Source: Streptomyces coryli
GTDB taxonomy: Bacteria > Actinomycetota > Actinomycetes > Streptomycetales > Streptomycetaceae
Assembly (NCBI RefSeq): GCF_011044975.1
Contig: NZ_JAAKZV010000076.1
Location: 1-32,388, forward strand
DNA: 32,388 bases
Direction: 5' to 3'
Positions 7,773-15,533 of the stretch are shown here, one piece after another; within the stretch, counting starts at the first letter, position 1; each line of letters begins with the position of its first letter. The notes below the pieces were generated by a model. That model saw only the letters and a program-made list of their open reading frames with translations, was not told the origin of the DNA and made no database searches. The position numbers and the translations under genes are program-made.

Positions 7773-7802
7773 TGCCGGTTTGCCGGAACGGCAACGGCAT
7801 TT
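7773..7802 (+). terminator. Probable Rho-independent terminator after the MHS transporter
   Basis: Starting four bases after the transporter stop, TTGCCG-GAA-CGGCAA forms a tight stem, extended by a second pairing TGCCG (7773-7777) with CGGCA (7795-7799) across a two-base bulge. A short ATTT run follows. The structure is compact and correctly placed to end the transporter transcript. Confidence 0.6.
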
Positions 7803-7874
7803 GCCTCCTCCGTGCCGCCGGATGACCCTGGACACGTCACCGCCCAGGACATCCGGCGCAACGGAGGAATGCCC

Positions 7875-8513
7875 ATGTCGACAGCGCAGCCCACCGACCC
7901 GACGGAGTTCTGGGAGGACCGCTACCGCGCCACCGACCGCGTCTGGAGCGGCGAACCCAACCCGCTGCTCGTCAGGGAAGCCACCGATCTGAAGCCGGGC
8001 ACCGCGCTCGACCTGGGCTGCGGCGAGGGCGCCGACGTCCTGTGGCTCGCCGCCCGCGGCTGGCAGGTGACCGGCGTGGACATCTCCGCCACCGCGATCG
8101 AGCGGGCGGCGGCGCACGCGGCCGAGGCCGGCCTCACCGAGCAGGTCGCGTTCGAGCGCCACGAGCTCGGCGTCACCTTCCCGGAGGGCAGCTACGACCT
8201 GGTCAGCGCACACTTCCTGCAGTCACCGGTGGCCCTGGACCAACACGGCGTACTCAAGCGCGCCGCCGCCGCGGTCGCCCCCGGCGGCACCCTGCTGATC
8301 GTCATGCACGCCGGCTGGGCCACCTGGCAGACACCCGAGGAACGGCCGGTCGCCGACGTCGTGTTCCCCACCCTCCAGGGCTTCCTCGACGATCTCGCCC
8401 TGCCGCCCGGCTGGCACCTGGAAACCCAGGACGCCGTGACGCGGGTCTCGAACGCCCCCGACGGCAGGCCCGGCACCCGCACCGACAACGTGTGGCGCCT
8501 GACCCGTCGCTAG
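7875..8513 (+). CDS. Class I SAM-dependent methyltransferase
   Basis: A 212-residue Rossmann-type methyltransferase. Motif I is ALDLGCGEGAD, the acidic end of strand 2 is VTGVDIS, and a post-motif region YDLVSAHFLQSP is followed by VAPGGTLLIV (motif III). The N-terminal FWEDRYRATDRVWSGEPNP segment is typical of a broad actinobacterial group related to TehB/thiopurine-type enzymes; the methyl acceptor is unknown. ATG at 7875 is preferred over the ATG at 7869, because GGAGG at 7863-7867 gives a spacing of seven bases to the former and one base to the latter. The stop codon overlaps that of the convergent PucR gene in a shared CTAG at 8510-8513. It has its own leader after the transporter terminator, so it is probably monocistronic. 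Confidence 0.86.
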   Translation: MSTAQPTDPTEFWEDRYRATDRVWSGEPNPLLVREATDLKPGTALDLGCGEGADVLWLAARGWQVTGVDISATAIERAAAHAAEAGLTEQVAFERHELGVTFPEGSYDLVSAHFLQSPVALDQHGVLKRAAAAVAPGGTLLIVMHAGWATWQTPEERPVADVVFPTLQGFLDDLALPPGWHLETQDAVTRVSNAPDGRPGTRTDNVWRLTRR

Positions 8514-10330
8514 CCCGCCAGCCGCAGCAGCCGCAACGCCAGCTGGATCTCCAGCACTCGGGCCGGACTCTGCCAGTCCGGCCCGAGCAGCGCCGCGACC
8601 CGCTCCAACCGCTGCGCCACCGTGTTCACATGGACGTGCAGCACGTCCTTCGTCCGCACCGGACTCATCCCCGCCGCGAAGTACGCCTCCAGCGTGTGCA
8701 CCAGCTCCGTGCCCCGCCGCGTGTCGTAGTCCGCGACCGCGCCGATGGTGCGGCGTACGAAACCCTCCACATCCCGGGTCTCACCCAGCAGCAGCCCGAG
8801 GAAGCCGAAGTCCTCCGCCGCCGCGCCCTCCCCCTCGCGCCCCAGCGCCAGCATCGCGTCGAGGCACCGCACCGCTTCCGCGTACGCCACCGCGACCGCC
8901 GCGGGCTCGCCCGCGGGCGCGGGCACCGGCGCCGAGGCGCCGACCGTCACCGGGGCGTGCACGGCGGCGCCGAGGTGCCGGGCGGCCTGCGCCGCCGCGT
9001 TCGAGGCCGAACCGCCCGCGGGCACGAGCAGCACCACGCCCCCGTCCCGCGCCGCGGCGAGCCCGTGCCGTACGGACGCCAGATGCCCGGCCGCGTCGAC
9101 GAGCCGCTGCCGCCCCGCGGGATCGGTGAGGTCGGCGCGCGCCGCCAGCACCACATGCGCGGTGTCCAGCTCCGCGCCGAGCCGCGCGGCGCGCTCGCGC
9201 AGCAGCCGCGGCTCGCGGCCCGGCGCGTCCAGCAGGTCGTCGAGGAGCTCGCCGCGCACCCGCTGCTCCGCCTCGCCGGCCGAGCGGCGGGCCAGCAGCA
9301 GCAGCGAGGTGACCATCGCGGCCCGCTCCAGGGTGCGCTGGTCGAGCGGGTCGAGATCGGGATGCCCGTGCAGCATCAGCGCACCGAGGCACTCACCGCC
9401 CGCAGCGACCGGCGCCACCCAGGCATCGCCGTGCCGCACGGCATGACCCTCGGCCCGTACCGGCACGGACTCCGCCGCCGTGAACTCGACCTTCCCGTCG
9501 AGCACTTCGGCGAGCGCGTCCGCCACGTCCTCCACCCCGCCGCCGCGCAGCACCAGCTCGGTGAGCCGGTCGTGCACGTCGGAGGCGCGCTCCATGGTCT
9601 CCTTGGCCGCCTCCAGGCCTGCCACCGCGGCGCGGGTCCTGGCGAGCAGGTCCGCGGATTCGATGGCGACCGCGGCGTGCGCGGCGAAGGAGCCGAGCAG
9701 CGCGATCTCCTCGCGTTCGAAGACCCGGGGCCGCCGGTCCGCGGCGTAGAGCACGCCGATGACCTCGCTGCCGAGGGTGAGCGGCACGCCGAGGATGGCG
9801 ACCAGACCCTCGTCGCCGACCGCCGTGTCGATGTGCTCCATGTGCCGGAAGCGCGGATCGTCGAAGTAGGAGTCGGTGGCGTACGGGCGCGCCGTCTGCG
9901 CCACCAGGCCGCCCAGGCCCTCGCCCATGCCGAGCCGCAGCTGCTGGAAGCGGGCGGCGACCGAGCCCTCGGTGACGCGCATGTAGGTCTGGCCGCTGGC
10001 CGGGTTGTTCATGCTCAGATACGCGACGTCCGTGCCGAGCAGCGAGCGGGCCCGGTGCACGATCGCGTGCAGCACCGCGTCCAGGTCGCGCAGTCCCGCC
10101 AGGTCGTGGGCGGTCTCGAAGAGTGCGGACAGCTCGGTCTCGCGGCGGCGCAGGCCCTCGTGCTCGGCCCGTACGGTCAGCGCCAGGTCGCGGGCGCGGG
10201 CGAGGGCGGCAACCTCCGTATCCGATGCCCCGTCGGCGCGGGCGCGCAGCACCGGCTGCTCGTACTCGCCCGCGGCCGCGCCGCGGGCGAGGAGCTCCAG
10301 GTAGGGCAGCTCGGGCTGAGTGGGGGACAT
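8510..10330 (-). CDS. GAF domain-containing PucR/CdaR-type transcriptional regulator
   Basis: A 606-residue regulator. A GAF domain covers roughly residues 70-230 (ALFETAHDLAGLRDLDAVLH through VIGVLYAADRRPRVF), followed by a helical stretch, a central region typical of CdaR-type proteins, and a C-terminal PucR-type helix-turn-helix with YFAAGMSPVRTKDVLHVHVN and TVAQRLERVAALLG. Such proteins are usually ligand-responsive regulators of catabolic genes. The ATG at 10330 has AAGGTAGG nine bases upstream; a GTG six bases further up is possible. It begins 38 bp after the stop of the 3-hydroxybutyrate dehydrogenase-like gene on the same strand, so the two are probably cotranscribed and it may regulate that operon. 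The GAF ligand is unknown. Confidence 0.86.
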   Translation of the reverse strand: MSPTQPELPYLELLARGAAAGEYEQPVLRARADGASDTEVAALARARDLALTVRAEHEGLRRRETELSALFETAHDLAGLRDLDAVLHAIVHRARSLLGTDVAYLSMNNPASGQTYMRVTEGSVAARFQQLRLGMGEGLGGLVAQTARPYATDSYFDDPRFRHMEHIDTAVGDEGLVAILGVPLTLGSEVIGVLYAADRRPRVFEREEIALLGSFAAHAAVAIESADLLARTRAAVAGLEAAKETMERASDVHDRLTELVLRGGGVEDVADALAEVLDGKVEFTAAESVPVRAEGHAVRHGDAWVAPVAAGGECLGALMLHGHPDLDPLDQRTLERAAMVTSLLLLARRSAGEAEQRVRGELLDDLLDAPGREPRLLRERAARLGAELDTAHVVLAARADLTDPAGRQRLVDAAGHLASVRHGLAAARDGGVVLLVPAGGSASNAAAQAARHLGAAVHAPVTVGASAPVPAPAGEPAAVAVAYAEAVRCLDAMLALGREGEGAAAEDFGFLGLLLGETRDVEGFVRRTIGAVADYDTRRGTELVHTLEAYFAAGMSPVRTKDVLHVHVNTVAQRLERVAALLGPDWQSPARVLEIQLALRLLRLAG

Positions 10331-10368
10331 GTGCACAGACCTACCTTGCGGAACGTGGGAAGCGCCAG

Positions 10369-11160
10369 TCAGTGGGCGGTCCAGCCGCCGTCGAGGACGA
10401 GCGAGGTGCCGGTGACGAAGGCGGCCTGCGGGCCGCACAGGTACGCCACCGCCTCGGCCACCTCGTCCGGCTCCAGCAGCCGCTTCATCGCCTGGTCGGC
10501 GAGCAGCACCTCGCGCAGCACCCGGTCCTCGGGGATGCCGTGCGCGGCCGCCTGGCCCGCGATCTGCCGTTCGACCAGGGGGGTGCGTACGTAGCCCGGG
10601 CAGACGCAGTTGGAGGTGACGCCGTGCTCGGCGCCCTCCAGCGCGGCGGTCTTCGACAGGCCTTCGAGGCCGTGCTTGGCGGCGACGTAGGCGGCCTTGT
10701 ACGGCGAGGCGCGCAGGCCGTGCACGGAGGAGACGTTGACGATACGGCCCCAGCCCTGGCCGTACATGTGCGGCAGCGCGCCGCGGATGAGCCGGAAGGG
10801 CGCCTCGAGCATCACCGTCAGCACCTTGGCGAAGATCTCGGGCGGGAACTCCTCGATCGGCTTGACCAGCTGCAGCCCGGCGTTGTTCACCAGCACGTCG
10901 GTGCCGGCCGCGGCCTGCTCGGCGGCGTCGAGGTCGGTGAGGTCGAGCGGCAGCGCCTCGACGGTGCCGGGCGCGGCCGCCGCCACCAGCTCGCGGAGCC
11001 CGGCGGCGTCGAGATCCACGGCACGCACCTTCGCGCCCGCCGCCGCGAGCCGCAGCGCGCAGGCGCGGCCGATGCCGCCCGCGGCGCCGGTGACGAGGGC
11101 GGTGCGGCCGGAGAGGTCGCAGACGGAGGGGACGGGAACGGCTGCGGGTGCGAGGCTCAT
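10369..11160 (-). CDS. 3-hydroxybutyrate dehydrogenase-like short-chain dehydrogenase
   Basis: A 263-residue classical SDR. The cofactor motif TGAAGGIG is at 24-31, NNAG at 92-95, and the catalytic Ser145, Tyr158 and Lys162 lie in NVSSVHG and YKAAYVAAKHG. The SSVHG-SPYKAAYVAAKHGLEGL pattern and the C-terminal VTGTSLVLDGGWTAH match D-3-hydroxybutyrate dehydrogenases, which oxidise 3-hydroxybutyrate to acetoacetate with NAD+ in ketone-body and polyhydroxybutyrate use. The Asn of the SDR tetrad appears to be replaced by Met117 (VLTVMLEAPF). The start at 11160 is the only good ATG, though the ribosome binding site is weak. The PucR regulator follows 38 bp downstream, and an inverted repeat at 11195-11213 lies upstream. 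Confidence 0.82.
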   Translation of the reverse strand: MSLAPAAVPVPSVCDLSGRTALVTGAAGGIGRACALRLAAAGAKVRAVDLDAAGLRELVAAAAPGTVEALPLDLTDLDAAEQAAAGTDVLVNNAGLQLVKPIEEFPPEIFAKVLTVMLEAPFRLIRGALPHMYGQGWGRIVNVSSVHGLRASPYKAAYVAAKHGLEGLSKTAALEGAEHGVTSNCVCPGYVRTPLVERQIAGQAAAHGIPEDRVLREVLLADQAMKRLLEPDEVAEAVAYLCGPQAAFVTGTSLVLDGGWTAH

Positions 11161-11194
11161 GGCCGCAGGCTAGGCAGCGGCGCGCGCGGCACCG

Positions 11195-11213
11195 ATGTGG
11201 CCCCGCGCCACAT
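11195..11213. promoter_or_regulatory. Inverted repeat upstream of the SDR-PucR operon
   Basis: ATGTGGC-CCCGC-GCCACAT is a 19-bp repeat with perfect seven-base arms, 35 bp upstream of the SDR start codon. It is well placed to be an operator for the downstream-encoded PucR regulator, though nothing in the sequence ties it to that protein. It could also be a hairpin in the 89-bp gap after the Nudix gene. Confidence 0.45.
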
Positions 11214-11249
11214 TCCCCGGGGGTGCGATGGCGTGGCGCCCCATGCGGT

Positions 11250-11741
11250 TCAGGAGACGGTCGGCGTGTCCACCGGCGCGAACCACGTCGGCGCGTCCGA
11301 GAGCGCCATCTTGATCCGGGTCAGATCGAACTCCCCCAGCTCCGCCGGCAGCGCGTCCAGCGCGAACCAGCCGACGTCGAGCGACTCGTCGTCGTTCACC
11401 CGCGCCTCGCCGCCGATGGCGCGGCACTTCATGGAGATGTCCATGAACTGGCACTGATCGCCGTTCGGATACGCCATCGGCTCCAGCCCCTGCACGAGGA
11501 TGACCCGCTCCGGCTCGCAGTGCACACCGGTCTCCTCGTGGACCTCGCGCACGGCCGTCTCGGCGGGCTGCTCGCCCGGCTCCGGGATGCCGCCGATGAT
11601 CGCCCAGCGGCCGGTGTCCGCCCGTCTGCCGAGCAGCACCCGGTCGGCGTCGTCGAGACATACGACGCTCACGCCGGGCAGGAAGAGCAGCTGCTGGCCC
11701 GCGCTGGCGCGCAGTTCTCGGATGAAGTCAGGCGTAGACAT
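11250..11741 (-). CDS. NUDIX hydrolase
   Basis: A 163-residue protein with a perfect Nudix box at residues 51-73 (G51, E57, then REVHEETGV), the magnesium-binding helix that hydrolyses a nucleoside diphosphate linked to another group. The surrounding RRADTGRWAIIGGIPEPG and the late DVGWFALDALP segments resemble ADP-ribose pyrophosphatase or MutT-like housecleaning enzymes common in Streptomyces. The substrate cannot be told by eye. The ATG at 11741 follows the stop of the SRPBCC gene by 10 bp, with GGGCGG as a weak ribosome binding site, so the two form an operon divergent from a TetR regulator. Confidence 0.85.
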   Translation of the reverse strand: MSTPDFIRELRASAGQQLLFLPGVSVVCLDDADRVLLGRRADTGRWAIIGGIPEPGEQPAETAVREVHEETGVHCEPERVILVQGLEPMAYPNGDQCQFMDISMKCRAIGGEARVNDDESLDVGWFALDALPAELGEFDLTRIKMALSDAPTWFAPVDTPTVS

Positions 11742-11751
11742 GCCGCCCAGG

Positions 11752-12213
11752 CTACGAGATCACGGCGCCGCCGCGCTCGGCCCGGCGGCGCACCGACCCC
11801 AGCAGGCGCCGGACGACCACGAGGTGGCCGCGTGTGCCGACGACGAGCGCCCCGTAGATCCGGCCGCCCACGCCCGGGAACGCGGCCCGGGTCTCGGCCC
11901 GCAGCCGGGTGCGGTCAGGACCGAGGCGGTCGAGACGGAAGGTCAGCGCGTACGCCGAGAACCGGTGCCGCCCCCGCAGCACCAGCTCCCGCCCGGGCTC
12001 GGCCGCGGCCACCCGGAAGCCGACGACCGCCGACCCCGCGGCGAGCGGCCGCGGCCCGGCCGGCGCGCGGTCCTCGGCGCCGATCAGCCCCGCGAAGCGC
12101 CCTCCGGCCCTCCCCGAGAAGGACCGCTCCACCACCACTCCCAGCTCGCGCCAGACGTCCTCGGCCCCGGCCTCGATGACGGCGGCGTGCTCGTCCACGT
12201 ACGGCAGCGACAT
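11752..12213 (-). CDS. SRPBCC/START-like family protein
   Basis: A 153-residue protein beginning MSLPYVDEHAAVIEAGAEDVW. The early alternation of strand and amphipathic helix (VWRELGVVVERSF), the central VGFRVAAAEPGRELVLRGRH and the strand YALTFRLDRLGPDRTRLRAETRA look like the helix-grip (START-like) fold that binds hydrophobic ligands. No catalytic residues are evident and the ligand is unknown. The ATG at 12213 has GGAGG five bases upstream. It diverges from the TetR gene at 12271; two matching operator-like palindromes lie between, so it is very likely the TetR target. The Nudix gene follows 10 bp downstream. Confidence 0.72.
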   Translation of the reverse strand: MSLPYVDEHAAVIEAGAEDVWRELGVVVERSFSGRAGGRFAGLIGAEDRAPAGPRPLAAGSAVVGFRVAAAEPGRELVLRGRHRFSAYALTFRLDRLGPDRTRLRAETRAAFPGVGGRIYGALVVGTRGHLVVVRRLLGSVRRRAERGGAVIS

Positions 12214-12227
12214 CGTTCCTCCATTAT

Positions 12228-12243
12228 TAGAGAGCAGTCTCCA
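12228..12243. promoter_or_regulatory. TetR operator candidate, site 1
   Basis: TAGAGAGCAGTCTCCA is an imperfect palindrome sharing 14 of 16 bases with the site at 12251-12266. It lies 15 bp before the SRPBCC start, where a repressor would block the minus-strand promoter. Confidence 0.6.
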
Positions 12244-12250
12244 ATACAAA

Positions 12251-12266
12251 TAGAGAGTACTCTCCA
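12251..12266. promoter_or_regulatory. TetR operator candidate, site 2
   Basis: TAGAGAGTACTCTCCA contains the perfect 12-bp palindrome GAGAGTACTCTC at 12253-12264. It ends five bases before the TetR start codon. Two near-identical sites 23 bp apart, about two helical turns, suggest cooperative binding by TetR dimers and autoregulation. Confidence 0.65.
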
Positions 12267-12270
12267 GAAC

Positions 12271-12858
12271 ATGGCCCGGCCACCTCGCTACTCCACCGAT
12301 CAGCTTCTGGACGCCGCGGCGGCACTCGCCGGCACCGGCGGTCCGGCCGCCGTGACGATGACGGCCGTCGCCAAATCCGCGGGCGTTCCCAGCGGTTCGC
12401 TCTACCACCGCTTTCCCGGGCGCCCAGCGCTGCTCGCCGAGATGTGGCTGCGCACCCTGGGGCGATTCCACGTGTCGTACACCGACGTCCTCGCCGGCCC
12501 CGGTGAGCCGCGACCACTCGCGCTCGCGGCGGCCCGCCATGTGGTGGAGTGGAGCCGCGAGCATCCGCAGGCGGCCCGCATCCTCCGCTACGGCGCGGCC
12601 GACTTCGGCAAGGAGAGCTGGCCCGCGCCGGCCCTGGAGCGGCTGGAATCCGCCAACGCCCAGGTGATGTCGGCCGTGGCGAGCCTGGCGACCCGGCTCG
12701 GCGCGACCGACGACACCGCGCGGGAACGGGTGACGGCGGCCCTCATCGAGGTCCCCTACGGCCTGGTCCAGCGCCATCTGCGCGAGGGAACGCCCGTACC
12801 CGCCACGGCAGTCGACATGGCAGCCGACTGCGCCGAGGCGCTGCTGCCTCCGGCCTAG
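12271..12858 (+). CDS. TetR family transcriptional regulator
   Basis: A 195-residue regulator. The N-terminal helix-turn-helix is clear: YSTDQLLDAAAALAGTGG, then VTMTAVAKSAGVPSGSLYHRFPGRPALLAEM, ending in the typical LYHRF recognition helix. The C-terminal part is a helical ligand-binding domain of usual length. The ATG at 12271 lies just after the second operator copy and has no strong ribosome binding site, so the transcript may be nearly leaderless. It diverges from the SRPBCC-Nudix pair and probably represses both that pair and itself. The stop codon overlaps that of the convergent PH-like membrane protein in a shared CTAG at 12855-12858. Confidence 0.87.
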   Translation: MARPPRYSTDQLLDAAAALAGTGGPAAVTMTAVAKSAGVPSGSLYHRFPGRPALLAEMWLRTLGRFHVSYTDVLAGPGEPRPLALAAARHVVEWSREHPQAARILRYGAADFGKESWPAPALERLESANAQVMSAVASLATRLGATDDTARERVTAALIEVPYGLVQRHLREGTPVPATAVDMAADCAEALLPPA

Positions 12859-13409
12859 GCCTCGGCCGCGCCGCCGTTCGGCAGGACCCGCAGGCGGTCG
12901 CGGATCGCGCGGACCGCGTCCTCCGCGTCGTCGACCGTCACCGTGAAGGAGTGGTCGTCGGCCAGCTTGACCTTCAGGCCCTCGCCGCGCCGTACCACCA
13001 CGCAGGTGCCCTTCTCCGGCCGCCAGCGATAGCCCCAGCCGCCCCAGTGCCGCGGCGTGATGGTGGGGAGGAACTCGGCTCCCACGATGTCGCTCAGCAG
13101 AATGCGGCGCCGCGGCACCCCGAGGTGGCCGCAGCGCACCTCGAGCGAGTCCTCGTCGACCTTGACCGCGACGTGCACGAACGCGAGCGTGCCGAACAGC
13201 ACCAGCACGCCGGCCGCGATGCAGCCGACGATGGACATGATCAGCGGGGCGGGACCCGACGTCCAGGGGGCCTCGACGGCCAGCTCGATTCCGAGCGCCA
13301 TGCAGGCCGCACCCACGGCTGCGAGCAGCCATTGCACGCGGTTCGTCGCCCGTCCGGTCCAGATCTCCGGAGCGTCCTCGGCATTGCCCGCCGGGGAGTG
13401 GTCCTTCAT
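12855..13409 (-). CDS. Membrane protein with bacterial PH-like domain
   Basis: A 184-residue protein. After a short polar N-terminus come two hydrophobic segments (about residues 28-47, WLLAAVGAACMALGIELAV, and 55-80, LIMSIVGCIAAGVLVLFGTL) forming a hairpin. The soluble remainder has the strand pattern of bacterial PH domains: VKVDEDSLEVRCGHLG, PRRRILLSDIVGAEF, the Trp-rich HWGGWGYRWRPEKG, and VVRRGEGLKVKL. This organisation is common in actinobacterial integral membrane proteins of unknown function. The ATG at 13409 has a poor ribosome binding site. The gene lies 47 bp downstream of the racemase-like gene on the same strand; no functional link between them is evident. Confidence 0.72.
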   Translation of the reverse strand: MKDHSPAGNAEDAPEIWTGRATNRVQWLLAAVGAACMALGIELAVEAPWTSGPAPLIMSIVGCIAAGVLVLFGTLAFVHVAVKVDEDSLEVRCGHLGVPRRRILLSDIVGAEFLPTITPRHWGGWGYRWRPEKGTCVVVRRGEGLKVKLADDHSFTVTVDDAEDAVRAIRDRLRVLPNGGAAEA

Positions 13410-13456
13410 ATGAGGCAGCCTACGCGCATCGGGGCGCCCGGGCAGGCCTCCGTCAC

Positions 13457-14245
13457 CTATCCGTGTGCAGGCGCCCCGGCGCGCAGCAGCCGGCCCTCGG
13501 CGTAGGTCTCGGCGGCGACAGGCAGCGCCGCGGCACGGCCGTTGAGAAGAACGAGCACGGAGCCGGCGGCCGCCGCCTCCAGATCCGGCTCGGCGCCGAT
13601 GCGCCGCAGCGCCTGCGCGGCGACCGCCCCCGCCGAGCCGTGCAGCGCGACCGGCGGGGCGCCGGCGGGCTGCACCGCGGTGCGGATGCGCTCGGCGACG
13701 AGCTCGTAGTGGGTGCAGCCGAGGACGACGGCGCGCAGCTCCGCGGGGGTACGGCCGGCGGCGTCGGCGATCGCGGCGTCGATGGCGGCCTCGTCGGCGC
13801 GCTCGACGGCGTCCGCGAGCCCGGGGCAGGCCACCTCGGTGATGTCGGCGCCGTTCGCGAACTGCGCGATGAGATCGCGCTGATACGGGCTGCCGGTGGT
13901 GGCGGGCGTCGCCCACACGGCCACCGGGCCGCCGCCGGCCGCCGCCGGCTTGACCGCGGGGACGGTGCCGATCACCGGCACGTCCGGCTCCAGCTCGGCG
14001 CGCAGCGCGGGCAGGGCATGCACGGAGGCGGTGTTGCAGGCGACGATCAGCGCGTCGGGCCCGTGCTCGGCCGCGGCCCGCGCGCAGCCCAGGGCGAGCT
14101 CGCTGATCTCGGCCGCGGTGCGCGGTCCCCAGGGCATGCTGTCGGGGGCGCTGGAGAGGATGAGGTCGGCGTCAGGACGCAGCCGTCGCACCGCCGCGGC
14201 GGCCGCCAGCAGCCCGGTTCCCGAGTCGATGAGCGCGATCTTCAC
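13457..14245 (-). CDS. Aspartate/glutamate racemase family protein, MurI-like
   Basis: A 262-residue protein with the paired catalytic cysteines of cofactor-independent Glu racemases: Cys70 in VACNTAS and Cys177 in LGCTHYEL, plus the opening LIDSGTG with Asp7 and Ser8, and WATPATTGSPYQRD. Glutamate racemase makes D-glutamate for peptidoglycan. Two features are unusual: the P-Y-G-x-K-S segment of MurI is MPWGPRTAAE here, and the second half of the first Gly-rich loop is TGLL instead of VGGL. Streptomycetes normally have a separate core murI, so this may be a paralogue with another amino-acid substrate. The start is a GTG at 14245 close to the divergent glycosyltransferase. The PH-like membrane protein follows on the same strand. 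Confidence 0.78.
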   Translation of the reverse strand: MKIALIDSGTGLLAAAAAVRRLRPDADLILSSAPDSMPWGPRTAAEISELALGCARAAAEHGPDALIVACNTASVHALPALRAELEPDVPVIGTVPAVKPAAAGGGPVAVWATPATTGSPYQRDLIAQFANGADITEVACPGLADAVERADEAAIDAAIADAAGRTPAELRAVVLGCTHYELVAERIRTAVQPAGAPPVALHGSAGAVAAQALRRIGAEPDLEAAAAGSVLVLLNGRAAALPVAAETYAEGRLLRAGAPAHG

Positions 14246-14303
14246 CCCGTCACTTTAATCGACCTGCCGCCTGCTGCCGGGGAGGGTGCGGCAGACTGCG
14301 GCC

Positions 14304-15455
14304 GTGACCGTGATCGCGTGGACCGCCGCACTGTCGTTGGCCGCCTGGGTGTGGCTGCTGCTCTGCCAGGGCTTCTTCTGGCGTACGGACGTCCGCCTCC
14401 CGGAGCGCACCGAGCCCGCCGCCTGGCCGTCCGTCGCGATCGTGGTCCCGGCCCGCGACGAGGCGGACGTACTCCCGGACAGCCTCCCCTCGCTGCTGGC
14501 GCAGGACTACCCGGGCCCGGCCGAGGTCTTCCTCGTCGACGACGGCTCCACCGACGGCACCGGCGAGGTCGCGAAGAGGCTCGCCGCCGAGCACCACGGG
14601 CTGCCGCTCACCGTCACCGACCCCGGCGACCCCGAGGCGGGCTGGACCGGGAAGCTGTGGGCGGTACGGCACGGCATCGCGCTCGCCCGGACCCGTACCG
14701 GCGCCGAATATCTGCTCCTCACCGACGCGGACATCGCGCACCGGCCGGACAGCCTGCGCGAATTGGTCGGCGCCGCCCGCTCCGCGGACCTCGATCTGGT
14801 GTCGCAGATGGCGCGGCTGCGGGTGGCGACGGGCTGGGAGCGGCTGATTGTCCCCGCCTTCGTCTACTTCTTCGCGCAGCTCTATCCGTTCCGCTGGGTG
14901 AACCGGGCGAAAGGGCGTACGGCCGCCGCGGCCGGCGGCTGCGTGCTGCTGCGCACGGAGGCGGCGGAGCGGGCCGCGATCCCGGAGTCGATCAGGCACG
15001 CGGTCATCGACGACGTCTCCCTGGCCCGCGCCGTGAAGCGCTCCGGTGGCCGGATCTGGCTGGGGCTCGCGGAGCGCGTGGACAGCGTGCGGCCGTATCC
15101 GCGGCTCGCGGAGCTCTGGCGGATGGTGTCGCGCAGCGCGTACGCCCAGCTGCTGCACAACCCGCTGCTGCTTGCCGCGACCGTCGTCGGGCTGATCGTC
15201 GTCTATGCGGCGCCGCCCGCCGCGCTCATCGCGGGCCTCGCGAAGGGGAGTCCGGCCGCCGCCGTCGCGGGCGGCGCCGCGTGGCTGATCATGGCCGGAA
15301 CCTACCTTCCGATGCTGGCCTATTACGGACAACGGCGGTGGCTCACTTTGCTGCTTCCGTTCACGGCCGTGCTCTATCTGTGCATGACGGTCGACTCGGC
15401 GGTGCAGCACTACCGCGGGCGCGGGGCCGCCTGGAAGGGGCGCACATACGCGTGA
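14304..15455 (+). CDS. Family 2 glycosyltransferase, hopene-associated HpnB-like
   Basis: A 383-residue membrane-bound GT-A enzyme. An N-terminal hydrophobic segment (AWTAALSLAAWVWLLLC) is followed by QGFFWRTDVRLP, the catalytic domain SVAIVVPARDEADVLPDSL, VFLVDDGSTDGTG, the nucleotide-binding LLLTDADIAH, and VIDDVSLARAVKRSGG as the acceptor-site acidic motif. Two or three transmembrane segments at the C-terminus anchor it. GWTGKLWAVRHGIA and the overall layout match the family named HpnB for its place in hopanoid clusters; its exact sugar acceptor is not established. No other hopanoid gene is in the window. The start is uncertain: GTGs at 14286, 14304 and 14310 are possible, and GGGGAGG abuts the first; 14304 gives the family-like N-terminus. 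Confidence 0.78.
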   Translation: MTVIAWTAALSLAAWVWLLLCQGFFWRTDVRLPERTEPAAWPSVAIVVPARDEADVLPDSLPSLLAQDYPGPAEVFLVDDGSTDGTGEVAKRLAAEHHGLPLTVTDPGDPEAGWTGKLWAVRHGIALARTRTGAEYLLLTDADIAHRPDSLRELVGAARSADLDLVSQMARLRVATGWERLIVPAFVYFFAQLYPFRWVNRAKGRTAAAAGGCVLLRTEAAERAAIPESIRHAVIDDVSLARAVKRSGGRIWLGLAERVDSVRPYPRLAELWRMVSRSAYAQLLHNPLLLAATVVGLIVVYAAPPAALIAGLAKGSPAAAVAGGAAWLIMAGTYLPMLAYYGQRRWLTLLLPFTAVLYLCMTVDSAVQHYRGRGAAWKGRTYA

Positions 15456-15533
15456 GCGCGCCCTGACCGGCGGTGACGTCGCCGATCCGTTACTTGGAGG
15501 ACGCGACGCCTTTACACGATCTGTACACCGGAG

